Shown one piece after another: positions 15,324-23,357 of a DNA stretch of 35,096 nucleotides; position 1 is the stretch's first letter, and each line of letters opens with the position of its first letter. A program made the position numbers and the translations under genes. A model generated the notes under the pieces. The model was given only the letters and a program-made list of their open reading frames with translations, was not told the origin of the DNA and made no database searches. The DNA is from JBBIOI01 sp037443425 (GTDB lineage: Bacteria; Desulfobacterota; BSN033; UBA1163). The stretch is taken from positions 1 to 35,096 of the forward strand of contig JBBIOI010000021.1 of assembly GCA_037443425.1 (NCBI GenBank), in the 5' to 3' direction.

Positions 15324-16247
15324 ATGAAGAGAAATAGCTTTCCTATAGGTCCATTCATAGATTATCCAAAAAATCCAATCCTTAGGCCAAGTAATGGTTT
15401 TCAATCAAAAAGGCTCTATAATCCATCGGTTATAAAAGAGGGAAAAAAGTTTTATATGTTTTATCGAGCCGAATCAGATGACTCTTTAACCGGGAGGATT
15501 GGCCTTGCAGAGAGTGAAGATGGCATTAATTTTGTGTGTCATAAAGAGCCCTTGCTTTCTCCAAGCAATGATTTTGATCGAGGTGGATGCGAAGATCCAA
15601 GGATTGTAAAATTTGGCGATACTTATTACCTAACCTATGTTGGAAATAGCCTGAGGTATGGTGTATCAAACATATGTTTGGCGATCTCGAAGGATCTCCT
15701 CCATTGGGAAAAACTTGGTCCTGTTCTTACCGAAAGACCTTGGGATTGGGACAAAGGACAGCTAAAAGCAGGTGTTATTGTTCCTGAAATGATAGATGGG
15801 AAATTCGTAATGTATTTTATGGGGGAAGAGAAACCATGGCAAACAGCGATAGGGATTGCCTATTCTGATGACTTAATAAACTGGTACGAACCTATTGATA
15901 AACCTGTTCTTGAGCCAAGAAAAGAATACTTCGATAGCCATGGGATTGAGCCTGGTCCTACGCCTGTAATGATTGATGAAGGAATTCTATTAATCTATAA
16001 CGGATGGTGTGAGGATTGTGTATATCAGCCTGGAGGAGTAATCTTCTCAAGAGATGATCCCGAAAGGGTTATTATGAGGACAGATGAACCATTGCTATCC
16101 CTCATGAGGGACTATGGAAGCGAATTTGGAACAGGAAACCACTGTGTTGCAGAAGGATTGGTCAAGGATAATAATAGATGGTTGCTTTACTATGGTGCTG
16201 CTGATCATCTTACATGTTTAGCAATCTATGAGGAGGGAAAAGAGTGA
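15324..16247 (+). CDS. GH130-family mannoside phosphorylase-type enzyme 1
   Basis: A 307-residue five-bladed propeller enzyme. GH130 members reversibly phosphorolyse beta-mannosides to mannose-1-phosphate, and some are hydrolases. Visible signatures are YNPSVIKEGKKFYMFYRAE, GGCEDPRIVKFGDTYYLTYV (containing the conserved Asp) and GIEPGPTPVMIDEGILLIYNG. The closing FGTGNHCVAEG and LLYYGAADH are also typical. There is no signal peptide, so it acts in the cytoplasm. The ATG at 15324 with GGAG 6 bases upstream is preferred over a TTG at 15312. It slightly overlaps GH130 number 2. Confidence 0.92.
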   Translation: MKRNSFPIGPFIDYPKNPILRPSNGFQSKRLYNPSVIKEGKKFYMFYRAESDDSLTGRIGLAESEDGINFVCHKEPLLSPSNDFDRGGCEDPRIVKFGDTYYLTYVGNSLRYGVSNICLAISKDLLHWEKLGPVLTERPWDWDKGQLKAGVIVPEMIDGKFVMYFMGEEKPWQTAIGIAYSDDLINWYEPIDKPVLEPRKEYFDSHGIEPGPTPVMIDEGILLIYNGWCEDCVYQPGGVIFSRDDPERVIMRTDEPLLSLMRDYGSEFGTGNHCVAEGLVKDNNRWLLYYGAADHLTCLAIYEEGKE

Positions 16248-17119
16248 TGCTTAAACGCTTTTTAAACAATCCAATACTAAAACCTAAAAAAGAAAACGAC
16301 TGGGAGTCTAAACTTGTATTCAATCCTGCAGCGGTTTATGACAATGGTATATTCCACCTACTTTATCGCGCAGTTGGAGAGGATGATATATCAAGGATTG
16401 GCTACGCCATAAGTGCTGATGGATATGAATTCTATAGGTTCGATAAACCAGTCTTTACACCGAGAGGTGTTGCAGAAAGCAAAGGATGTGAGGATCCAAG
16501 GATTGTAAAACTAGATGATCGATTCTATATGACCTACACAGCTTACTCTATAAAAGGGATAAGGGTTGCACTTGCTTCAACAAAAAACTTTATTAAATGG
16601 GATAGATATGGAGTGATTCTTCCTGATATGGAAAATAAGGATGCTGTACTATTTCCTGAAAAGATAAATGGTAGATATGTAATGCTTCATCGGCCCATGG
16701 AACCCCCAAGAAGCATCTGGATTGCCTATTCAGATAATCTTTTAAAATGGACCGACTTTAAAAAGGTAATGGAACCTATTGCAGGAAGATGGGATGGGGT
16801 GGGGATTGGATCTGCAAGCCCACCTGTAAGAACAGACAAAGGTTGGCTTCTTATATATCATGGAATCGATAAGGACAGTGTATATAGACTTGGTGTAGCA
16901 CTTCTTGATTTAGAAGACCCATCAAAAGTTATTGCAAGGTATCCAGAGCCGATACTTGAACCAGAGGAGGAGTATGAACTTCGTGGAGAGGTTCGTGAGG
17001 TAGTCTTCGGTTGTGGTATCTGTGAGGTTGAAGATAAGTACTTCATATATTATGGTGCCGCAGATAAGGTTATCTGCGGAGCAACAGTAGATAAGGGAGA
17101 AATACTTTCTCTATTTTAA
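16244..17119 (+). CDS. GH130-family mannoside phosphorylase-type enzyme 2
   Basis: A 291-residue second GH130 enzyme, clearly paralogous to the preceding one: VFNPAAVYDNGIFHLLYRAV, GCEDPRIVKLDDRFYMTYTA (residues 81-100), LLIYHGIDKD and YYGAADKVICGAT. It starts at a GTG overlapping the previous stop by 4 bases, or at the ATG at 16247; AGGAGGG serves either. Pairs of GH130 genes are known in clusters for beta-mannan or manno-oligosaccharide turnover, where one enzyme acts on long chains and the other on short ones. That division here is an inference. Confidence 0.92.
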   Translation: MMLKRFLNNPILKPKKENDWESKLVFNPAAVYDNGIFHLLYRAVGEDDISRIGYAISADGYEFYRFDKPVFTPRGVAESKGCEDPRIVKLDDRFYMTYTAYSIKGIRVALASTKNFIKWDRYGVILPDMENKDAVLFPEKINGRYVMLHRPMEPPRSIWIAYSDNLLKWTDFKKVMEPIAGRWDGVGIGSASPPVRTDKGWLLIYHGIDKDSVYRLGVALLDLEDPSKVIARYPEPILEPEEEYELRGEVREVVFGCGICEVEDKYFIYYGAADKVICGATVDKGEILSLF

Positions 17120-17136
17120 GAAAGGGGTGAACGATA

Positions 17137-18246
17137 ATGAAGATAGCCATGATGAGTCGATGGAATATCCCATGTGGGGTCTCGATTCATGCAGAACTTG
17201 TAGGCCGGGCCTGGGTTGAAATGGGCCATAAGCTTGAGGTCTTAGCACCAAAAGAATGGGAAAACTATCAGAGTGATATCGATGAGTCATTCGTAAAAAG
17301 ATGTTACAGATTGCCCAAACCTGATAGAAAGGAAGGCTATTTCTTCGATCCTGAACCTTTTCTAAATATGGATGCTGAGATCTTCGTTGTCCAAAACCTT
17401 GAGATTCTACCAATGGAGGACCTGCTGAAGATCTATCCAATAATAAAAAATAGAGCAAAAACCGTCTTTGTTGTCCATGAGGGAAAACCACCTAAAGATC
17501 CAACCTTCTATAAATTTGAATTCGATGCTATAGTTTGCTTTGATGAAAGATATAAGAGATTTTTAGAGAAGATCTATCCTGAGGAAAAGATCTATATAAT
17601 ACAATATCCCTGCCATCCTATAATGCATGGTAACAAGATAGAGGCTCGAAAAAGGCTTGGTCTACCACTTGATAAAAAGGTCATCTTTAACTATGGGATA
17701 GGTGTTTATCGCCATCTTCACCTTCTTCCAACAATAAAACGTGTAAATGAAAAATATCCATTAATCCTTCTTACGATGACACATATCCAGGACTGGTATG
17801 AACTTTTTGAGGCAGTAAAAAGTATCTATCCATTTATCGATCTAAGAAAAGGTGATATACCTATTAAGGAACTATATACTTATCTTCATGCTTCGGATGC
17901 ACTTCTTGTCCACAAGGATTCTGCAGAGGCGATTGTTGTTCCGTCAACAGCATTTTTATGTCTTGGCTCAGGATGCCCTATATTAGCCTATAATACAAAC
18001 TTCTTCGAAGTATTTGATCAAGAGGTGATAAAATACAGTGAGCTTGAATCGGCATTAAAGGAAGTATTTGAAGGAAACGAAAGGGTTAAGAAAACATTAG
18101 AGAATGCTGAAAGATTTGTCAGGGCAAATTCATCCTTTGAGATTGCTAAAAAGTTTATAGAGCTATTCGAATCTTTAAAAGAAAAACCTTTCAGGTCTGA
18201 TAAAATAATGAGAGTCTCTTTTGAGGAGACAACGCATTCCATGTAA
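17137..18246 (+). CDS. GT-B-like glycosyltransferase, paralog 3
   Basis: A 369-residue third member of the family. It opens MKIAMMSRWNIPCGVSIHAE, then VVQNLEILPMEDLLKIYPII, IVCFDERYKRFLEKIYPEEK and IQYPCHPIMHGNKIEARKRL. The C-terminal half has YLHASDALLVHKDSAEAIVV and STAFLCLGSGCPILA. It resembles paralog 1 most in the C-terminal half. AGGGGTGA precedes the ATG. Three copies in one operon suggest successive addition of similar sugars to one acceptor. Confidence 0.8.
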   Translation: MKIAMMSRWNIPCGVSIHAELVGRAWVEMGHKLEVLAPKEWENYQSDIDESFVKRCYRLPKPDRKEGYFFDPEPFLNMDAEIFVVQNLEILPMEDLLKIYPIIKNRAKTVFVVHEGKPPKDPTFYKFEFDAIVCFDERYKRFLEKIYPEEKIYIIQYPCHPIMHGNKIEARKRLGLPLDKKVIFNYGIGVYRHLHLLPTIKRVNEKYPLILLTMTHIQDWYELFEAVKSIYPFIDLRKGDIPIKELYTYLHASDALLVHKDSAEAIVVPSTAFLCLGSGCPILAYNTNFFEVFDQEVIKYSELESALKEVFEGNERVKKTLENAERFVRANSSFEIAKKFIELFESLKEKPFRSDKIMRVSFEETTHSM

Positions 18247-18278
18247 AACTTTTTACCTTATTTTTATAAATATAAATT

Positions 18279-18680
18279 ATGGTAACATATATGAAAGAGA
18301 ATGAAGGATCAAATTTAATCGAACTAAGACCATGGGGTGGATTTATAATCCTTGAAGAACAACCATCCCATAAGGTTAAAAGAATCTGGGTTAACCCGGG
18401 GCATCGACTAAGTTACCAGAGACATAGTTTTCGGTCTGAGCACTGGATTGTTATCAATGGAGAAGGAAAGGTAACTATTAATGGGAAAGATTATTATCTG
18501 AAGCCAGGTGATTCTATTGATATACCTGTAGGCGTAGCACATAGAATTGAAAATATATCTGGAGAGATTCTAAATTTTATTGAGGTCCAAAGGGGAGAAA
18601 AATTTTCTGAAGACGATGTGATAAGAATTGAGGACGATTATGGGAGGGCTACCTCAGGGGTGAATGCCTATGAAGGGTGA
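18279..18680 (+). CDS. Cupin of the type II mannose-6-phosphate isomerase family
   Basis: A 133-residue cupin matching the C-terminal isomerase domain of bifunctional ManC/AlgA proteins but standing alone. It shows ELRPWGGFIILEE, HKVKRIWVNPGHRLSYQRH and RSEHWIVINGEG with metal-binding His/Glu residues. IPVGVAHRIEN and the end EDDVIRIEDDYGR follow. It would interconvert fructose-6-phosphate and mannose-6-phosphate, feeding mannose donors. No nucleotidyltransferase domain is attached. The start at 18279 has no clear ribosome-binding site; 18291 is an alternative. Confidence 0.9.
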   Translation: MVTYMKENEGSNLIELRPWGGFIILEEQPSHKVKRIWVNPGHRLSYQRHSFRSEHWIVINGEGKVTINGKDYYLKPGDSIDIPVGVAHRIENISGEILNFIEVQRGEKFSEDDVIRIEDDYGRATSGVNAYEG

Positions 18681-19836
18681 ATATACTGTTGGAATTAATT
18701 ACTGGCCTATAAACACTGGAATGAACTTCTGGAGAAGTTTTGATAAGGGAGAAATCTCGGAAGATTTTTCAAAAATCAAAGAAGCAGATCTCAACGTTAT
18801 AAGGGTCTTCCTTTTATGGGAAGACTTTCAACCCCTGCCGGCAAAGTTGTCAACAAAGACGATTGATCGCCTTATTACGGTTATGGAGATAGCTAATGAC
18901 GTTAGGGTTAAGATTTTGCCTACATTATTTACTGGTCATATGAGTGGAGTAAATTACATACCTCCTTGGTTACTCGATTTTGGTGAAGAAAATACCTGTT
19001 TCCCTGTGATTTCTGAAGGTAAAAAGAGAAAAAATAGAATAAGAAACTTTTATAGTGATAGAGAACTAAGAGAAAGACAAAGGCTCTTTATCCGGGAGAT
19101 ATCAAATGCCTTAAAAGGTCATCCTTCACTTTGGGCATGGGATCTTGGAAATGAACCATCAAATGTTGTTCAACCTTTAAGTAAAGAAGAAGGCATAGGG
19201 TGGTTAGAGGAAATGGTTTCAGAGCTAAAAAGGGCTGATGAATCTATCCCTGTTACAATAGGTTTACATATCAAGGATTTAGAAGAGGATAGAAATATGG
19301 GACCGAAAGAGGTGTCAAGATTCTGTGACTTTTTATCTATTCATACATATTCTATATACGCAAAGTGGGGAGACCATCTATTGGATGAAGATGTTGTTCC
19401 TTTTTTAGCCATGATTACAAATTGGCTTGGCCAGAAAGATGTCTTGATTGAAGAAGTCGGGATTCCTTCATCAAATACATATAAAAATGATGTTGTTGTA
19501 TCAGAAGAAGAGGCTCATAATTATTATGAACGTCTATTAAAAAAATTAAAACATTACCCCTTTCTTGGTGTCCTATTCTGGTGTTATGGTGACTATGAAA
19601 GCCCCCTTTGGAATAACCCTCCACTGGATGAAAACCCACACGAAAGGTTTTTTGGACTGTTTAGGGCAAATAAGTCTCCAAAACCATTTATCAATTTAAT
19701 AAATATTCTTAGGGAAGAAAATAAAAAGAAACCTCTTAAATATGACTGGATAGATATTGAACCTTCAGATTATTACAAAGAACCTCTGGATAATCTTAAG
19801 CGTCTGTATAGGAGATTTAAGGAATGTCAGGGGTGA
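18670..19836 (+). CDS. GH5-like (clan A) glycoside hydrolase, cytoplasmic
   Basis: A 388-residue TIM-barrel hydrolase without signal peptide. The acid/base Glu lies in AWDLGNEPSN (about residue 162) and the probable nucleophile in LIEEVGIPSS (about 262). FLSIHTYSIY and VLFWCYGDYE are typical of beta-strands 6 and 8. The layout resembles GH5 mannanase/cellulase-type enzymes, although the subfamily cannot be fixed. The ATG at 18670 is preferred over 18664 because of spacing from AGGGG. It overlaps the cupin by 11 bases and probably trims the glycan made or phosphorolysed by its neighbours. Confidence 0.87.
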   Translation: MKGEYTVGINYWPINTGMNFWRSFDKGEISEDFSKIKEADLNVIRVFLLWEDFQPLPAKLSTKTIDRLITVMEIANDVRVKILPTLFTGHMSGVNYIPPWLLDFGEENTCFPVISEGKKRKNRIRNFYSDRELRERQRLFIREISNALKGHPSLWAWDLGNEPSNVVQPLSKEEGIGWLEEMVSELKRADESIPVTIGLHIKDLEEDRNMGPKEVSRFCDFLSIHTYSIYAKWGDHLLDEDVVPFLAMITNWLGQKDVLIEEVGIPSSNTYKNDVVVSEEEAHNYYERLLKKLKHYPFLGVLFWCYGDYESPLWNNPPLDENPHERFFGLFRANKSPKPFINLINILREENKKKPLKYDWIDIEPSDYYKEPLDNLKRLYRRFKECQG

Positions 19837-19841
19837 TAGAG

Positions 19842-21482
19842 ATGGACTTAATTGAGGATAAAAGCATTGAAACTTCAGAAAAGGTTGTCTCCAGAGAAGA
19901 GATTTCATCCATCCTTGAATTAAAAGGAAAAGAAAGGATGGATGCAATACTAAATCATGATAATGCCCAATATATTGTACAATCCCTTCCTGAAGAAGAG
20001 GTCTATTTCACAATTAAGGAGATTGGGGAACAAGATGCACTTCCACTTATATCTTTAATGTCTCCTGAACAGTATCAGTATCTTCTTGATCTTGAACTCT
20101 GGAAGGGATATGAATTGAAACCCGAGAGGGTTGAACATTGGCTCCCTATACTGCTGTCTTGCGAAGAGGATGCGATAGAGCGTTGGTTAAAGACCGTGGA
20201 TCTTGATACACTACTTCTCATACTTAAGAAAAACATACGTATTCATATAAAAAATGGTGATGAGCCATTGGATTTTAAAGATGAGGAAAACTATCCATTC
20301 ACACTGGATGGAACATACTATATTGAGGTCCTAAACCCAAAATTTCGTGATTATATTGAAAAACTGTTAAATCACATAGCCTCGCTTGACTTTAATTTTT
20401 ATTTCAGACTTTTAGACCAAGTTAGCTGGGAGATTGGTGTAGAACTTGAAGAAAGGGCGTTTCGATTTAGGGAGGCAAGGCTTGCTGATAAGGGATTTCC
20501 TTCCTTTGATGAAGCGCTTTCACTTTATCAATATCTAAATCCTAAAAGACTTAGACTGATGCTCGAGGAAAAAAAGATTCATCCTGTTGAAATACCAAAT
20601 AACTCTCTGCCTCCAAACTTTCCTATGCTGCTAAAAGAACAGAGAATGTTCTTTTCAATATGTTTAAGTGAATTGGATGACCAATATTTATTAGATCGGA
20701 TCAAAACCGAGCTCACATATATGGCAAATCAAGCCCTTGTAGTGGACCAACCTGAAAATATAGACCTCACAGTTTTAAAAGAATCTTTAAAAAAGGTTGG
20801 AAGTTATTTGAGCATTGGCTTAGAAATCATGTCAGGTGGAGATATATCACAGGCAAAGAGATATCTTTCAGAGATTCCACTAAAATATTTATTTCAGATT
20901 GGATTCAGTTCAGCGCTTGAATTGAAATGGAAGGCAGAAAGGATCTTAAAGAAAGGATGGTATTCGAATAAAGGGCTTCCACTCTCTTTCTTGGGATTCC
21001 CATGGGAAGAAAGAATGGAAGGACTTCTAAGGAAGAGACCTTTATTCTTTTCTGAAACCGATGAAATGGGCTACAGAGAATTTAGAAGGCTCGAAGAGAT
21101 TAGACTTGTTGAACATGAGTTAGCCCTTATCGAATTTTTAATGAAAATCCTTCCATATATTGAATTTAATTACTACGATGGACTTATATGGAAAACCGTC
21201 TTAATAAATGCTTTTATTACAGATCAAATGGGTATATCACCCGATATACAAAATATTGACTTAAGAGACAGGACCTTTCTACTTAGCAGGCTTAATGATG
21301 ATATGGATTTAAAAGAGACGATTACGAATTGGATATTTAATAAATTTCATTTTATAAAAAATAATGGAGAAATGGAATTAACAGTTGAGATAGCAAAAAT
21401 TCTCTCAGAAGAGATTATTACAGAAAAAAATGTTATTAAATCCTGTAAGGAGGATACTCAATGCCGGCCAGTAACTCAGTAA
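19842..21482 (+). CDS. DUF6178-like protein
   Basis: A 546-residue, mostly helical, soluble protein. It resembles the DUF6178 family through LPEEEVYFTIKEIGEQDALP and LDLELWKGYELKPERVEHWL. FTLDGTYYIEVL and ARLADKGFPSFDEALSLYQY fit the same family. No enzyme motif is known for it. The start at 19842 is chosen from the AGGGGTGA spacing; an ATG at 19824 lies inside the upstream gene. It sits at the join between the glycan genes and the ribosomal-protein block. A regulatory or scaffolding role is a guess. Confidence 0.82.
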   Translation: MDLIEDKSIETSEKVVSREEISSILELKGKERMDAILNHDNAQYIVQSLPEEEVYFTIKEIGEQDALPLISLMSPEQYQYLLDLELWKGYELKPERVEHWLPILLSCEEDAIERWLKTVDLDTLLLILKKNIRIHIKNGDEPLDFKDEENYPFTLDGTYYIEVLNPKFRDYIEKLLNHIASLDFNFYFRLLDQVSWEIGVELEERAFRFREARLADKGFPSFDEALSLYQYLNPKRLRLMLEEKKIHPVEIPNNSLPPNFPMLLKEQRMFFSICLSELDDQYLLDRIKTELTYMANQALVVDQPENIDLTVLKESLKKVGSYLSIGLEIMSGGDISQAKRYLSEIPLKYLFQIGFSSALELKWKAERILKKGWYSNKGLPLSFLGFPWEERMEGLLRKRPLFFSETDEMGYREFRRLEEIRLVEHELALIEFLMKILPYIEFNYYDGLIWKTVLINAFITDQMGISPDIQNIDLRDRTFLLSRLNDDMDLKETITNWIFNKFHFIKNNGEMELTVEIAKILSEEIITEKNVIKSCKEDTQCRPVTQ

Positions 21483-21760
21483 AAAATATTATCGCCCATG
21501 GGGTACCTCCGAAATCTTTTTTTGAACATATATCTCCTGGCAAGCGTGTAAGGCTAAAAGATAATGTCTATAGAAACATAAAGGATAGAGAATGGATTTT
21601 TAATCGAATCGAGGGTAACGAAGTCCACCTGCTACATGAAAGTAAGGCTTACGGTTTGATAGTTAAAATTGAAGATATTGATTGGGATGATTCTTCTAAT
21701 ATAAAAATGAACGTAGATGAGGAGGCGAGGAAGAATTATGCCCAGAAAAGGAAAAGTTGA
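21461..21760 (+). CDS. Small hypothetical protein, 99 aa
   Basis: Not recognised. It begins at an ATG preceded by AAGGAGG and overlaps DUF6178 by 22 bases and the S7 gene by 23 bases. The middle (KRVRLKDNVYRNI and then NEVHLLHESKAYGLIVKIED) could form a small beta-barrel; the tail is charged. It is not ribosomal protein S12, which normally precedes S7. Its position couples it to the ribosomal-protein block. Confidence 0.7.
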   Translation: MPASNSVKNIIAHGVPPKSFFEHISPGKRVRLKDNVYRNIKDREWIFNRIEGNEVHLLHESKAYGLIVKIEDIDWDDSSNIKMNVDEEARKNYAQKRKS

Positions 21761-22208
21761 AAGGAGGATTATTCCACCTGATCCAAAATATAATGATGTA
21801 TTAGTGGCAAAATTTATCAATTGCATTATGCGCCGCGGGAAAAAGAGTATAGCTGAAAGGATAATGTATAATGCACTTGACTCTATAAGAGAAAAGACTA
21901 AATCAGATCCTCTAACAATCTTTAAACAAGCCATAGAGAATGTAAAACCTATGATTGAAGTTAGACCTCGCAGGGTGGGTGGAGCTACCTATCAGGTTCC
22001 TGTTGAGGTAAGGCCTGAAAGAAAACTCTCCTTAGCGATTCGGTGGCTCATCTCTTCTGCAAAACAGAGACCTGAAAAAGGAATGGATAAAAAACTTTCA
22101 GCTGAACTGATAGATGCTGCTAATAATCGTGGTGGAGCTATAAAGAAGAAAGAGGACACTCATAAGATGGCAGAAGCAAATCGAGCTTTTGCCCATTATA
22201 GATGGTAA
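21738..22208 (+). CDS. rpsG: Ribosomal protein S7
   Basis: A 156-residue complete S7 protein, which nucleates the head of the 30S subunit on 16S rRNA. It has MPRKGKVERRIIPPDPKY, EVRPRRVGGATYQVPVEVRP and the closing KKEDTHKMAEANRAFAHYRW. All normal regions are present. The start at 21738 (MPRKGK) is the family start and has GAGGCGAGG upstream; 21717 would add seven residues. The usual neighbours S12 and EF-G are missing, so this is probably a second or relocated copy. Confidence 0.96.
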   Translation: MPRKGKVERRIIPPDPKYNDVLVAKFINCIMRRGKKSIAERIMYNALDSIREKTKSDPLTIFKQAIENVKPMIEVRPRRVGGATYQVPVEVRPERKLSLAIRWLISSAKQRPEKGMDKKLSAELIDAANNRGGAIKKKEDTHKMAEANRAFAHYRW

Positions 22209-22245
22209 ACACATAAACTTTACAGGAGGAAGAAGTTCGGTTCAA

Positions 22246-22683
22246 ATGGAAAGATTCTCAAATAATTTTAAATTCCTTTTTATAAAGAATCTGGACCATA
22301 ATCCTATATTAGGAAAGGTCAATCTACCTATAGTCGTTGAGGATCTTAAAATAAGAGAACTCCTAAAAAGAGAACTTTCGAACACTGGTCTTTCAAAAAT
22401 AGAGATTGAACATCTCCCATCAGAAGCAGGAGGAATAAAGATTACTATTTATTCAAATAAGAATTGTTCAGACGAAAAGTTAAAAAGATTAATGTCCGAG
22501 TTAAAAAAGATGACAGAGAGGGACGTCATTATTGCAATTCAGAAGATTAGAGGGAATTTGTCCCAAAATCAATCTTTAAAGAGACATGAATCCATATGGA
22601 TAAATGAGAATAAAGTTTATAGCGAAAAGAGGAAGATAATTTATCCAAAATTCTTAAAACAGAAGGAGCGAAAAAGGATTTGA
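22246..22683 (+). CDS. Degenerate S3-like protein (KH domain without GxxG)
   Basis: A 145-residue protein. Residues 31-59, VEDLKIRELLKRELSNTGLSKIEIEHL without the break, match the N-terminal region of ribosomal protein S3. Residues 64-102 follow its KH type II pattern (IKITIYS, then LKRLMSELKKMTERDVIIAI). The GxxG loop expected after the strand is replaced by SNKNCSDE, and the whole C-terminal domain of S3 is absent. A basic tail follows. The ATG at 22246 is 16 bases from AGGAGG, a long spacing; a TTG at 22189 inside S7 is the alternative. It overlaps L18 by 4 bases. Confidence 0.7.
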   Translation: MERFSNNFKFLFIKNLDHNPILGKVNLPIVVEDLKIRELLKRELSNTGLSKIEIEHLPSEAGGIKITIYSNKNCSDEKLKRLMSELKKMTERDVIIAIQKIRGNLSQNQSLKRHESIWINENKVYSEKRKIIYPKFLKQKERKRI

Positions 22684-23042
22684 AAAGTAAGAAACTATTG
22701 GGTAGACTAAGAAGAAAAAGAAGGGTTCGCTCTCGTATAAGGGGTACGCCTGAAAGGCCTCGTTTAAATGTCTTTCGAAGTTTGAAACATATATATGCAC
22801 AGGTGATCATCGATACAGAAGGAAAAACCTTGGCCCATGCCTCCACCTTAAGCCCTGAGTTACGTAGCACTTTGAAGAATACAGGAAATGTAGAGGCTGC
22901 TCGGAAGGTGGGAGAACTAATTGCAAAGAAATGCCTCGAGAAAGGGATAAAAAAGGTCGTTTTCGATAGGGATGGATATAAATACCATGGAAGGGTAAAG
23001 GCCCTGGCTGAAGGTGCAAGGGCAGGAGGACTCCAATTTTAA
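22680..23042 (+). CDS. rplR: Ribosomal protein L18
   Basis: A 120-residue complete L18, the 5S-rRNA-binding protein of the 50S subunit. It has RRKRRVRSRIRGTPERPRLN, VFRSLKHIYAQVIID, and the closing VVFDRDGYKYHGRVKALAEG with ARAGGLQF. The start is TTG, overlapping the S3-like stop (TTGA). The usual neighbours L6 and S5 are absent. It lies in the glycan/DUF6178 run, away from any spc operon. Confidence 0.95.
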   Translation: MKSKKLLGRLRRKRRVRSRIRGTPERPRLNVFRSLKHIYAQVIIDTEGKTLAHASTLSPELRSTLKNTGNVEAARKVGELIAKKCLEKGIKKVVFDRDGYKYHGRVKALAEGARAGGLQF

Positions 23043-23063
23043 ACCACGTAAAAGGAGGTAAAT

Positions 23064-23357
23064 ATGGACCAACCACTAAACACACTTAATCCCCCAGATT
23101 GGCAGGCCTGTGTTACAACAATAAAATGTGATTTGATCAATGAGTATGTGTCTATCATGGTTAAAAATGACTGGTCATCAAAGTGTACCTGGTATCAATC
23201 TTACAAGGCTTCGAATCCTGATGGGAAAAAGAAAATAAAGGTAGATAGGATAACAAAGAAACTGATTGGACTATGCCAAGGGCCACTCTGTTCACACGTG
23301 ATAAGTTATCGAGATAAGCTAATTAATGAATCAAAGGAATCATCAAGGGGAAGTTAA
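23064..23357 (+). CDS. Small Cys-containing hypothetical protein, 97 aa
   Basis: Not recognised. It has five Cys residues (in WQACVTTIKCD, SSKCTWY and GLCQGPLCSH), suggesting a metal site. Aromatic and Lys residues are frequent. AAAGGAGGT is well placed before the ATG. It is the last gene of the rightward run and its stop overlaps the stop of iorB on the other strand (TTAA at 23354-23357). Confidence 0.7.
   Translation: MDQPLNTLNPPDWQACVTTIKCDLINEYVSIMVKNDWSSKCTWYQSYKASNPDGKKKIKVDRITKKLIGLCQGPLCSHVISYRDKLINESKESSRGS

Noticed and set aside
17111..17491. Minus-strand open frame of 126 residues
   Set aside because: It is a shadow of glycosyltransferase paralog 3, which has clear family similarity and a ribosome-binding site.
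21461..21760. Ribosomal protein S12 before S7
   Set aside because: None of the S12 signatures (such as the KPNSALRK region) is present.
23064..23357. Ribosomal protein identity (such as S14 or L36) for the Cys protein after L18
   Set aside because: The Cys pattern and the rest of the sequence do not match zinc-binding ribosomal proteins; it is left as unknown.
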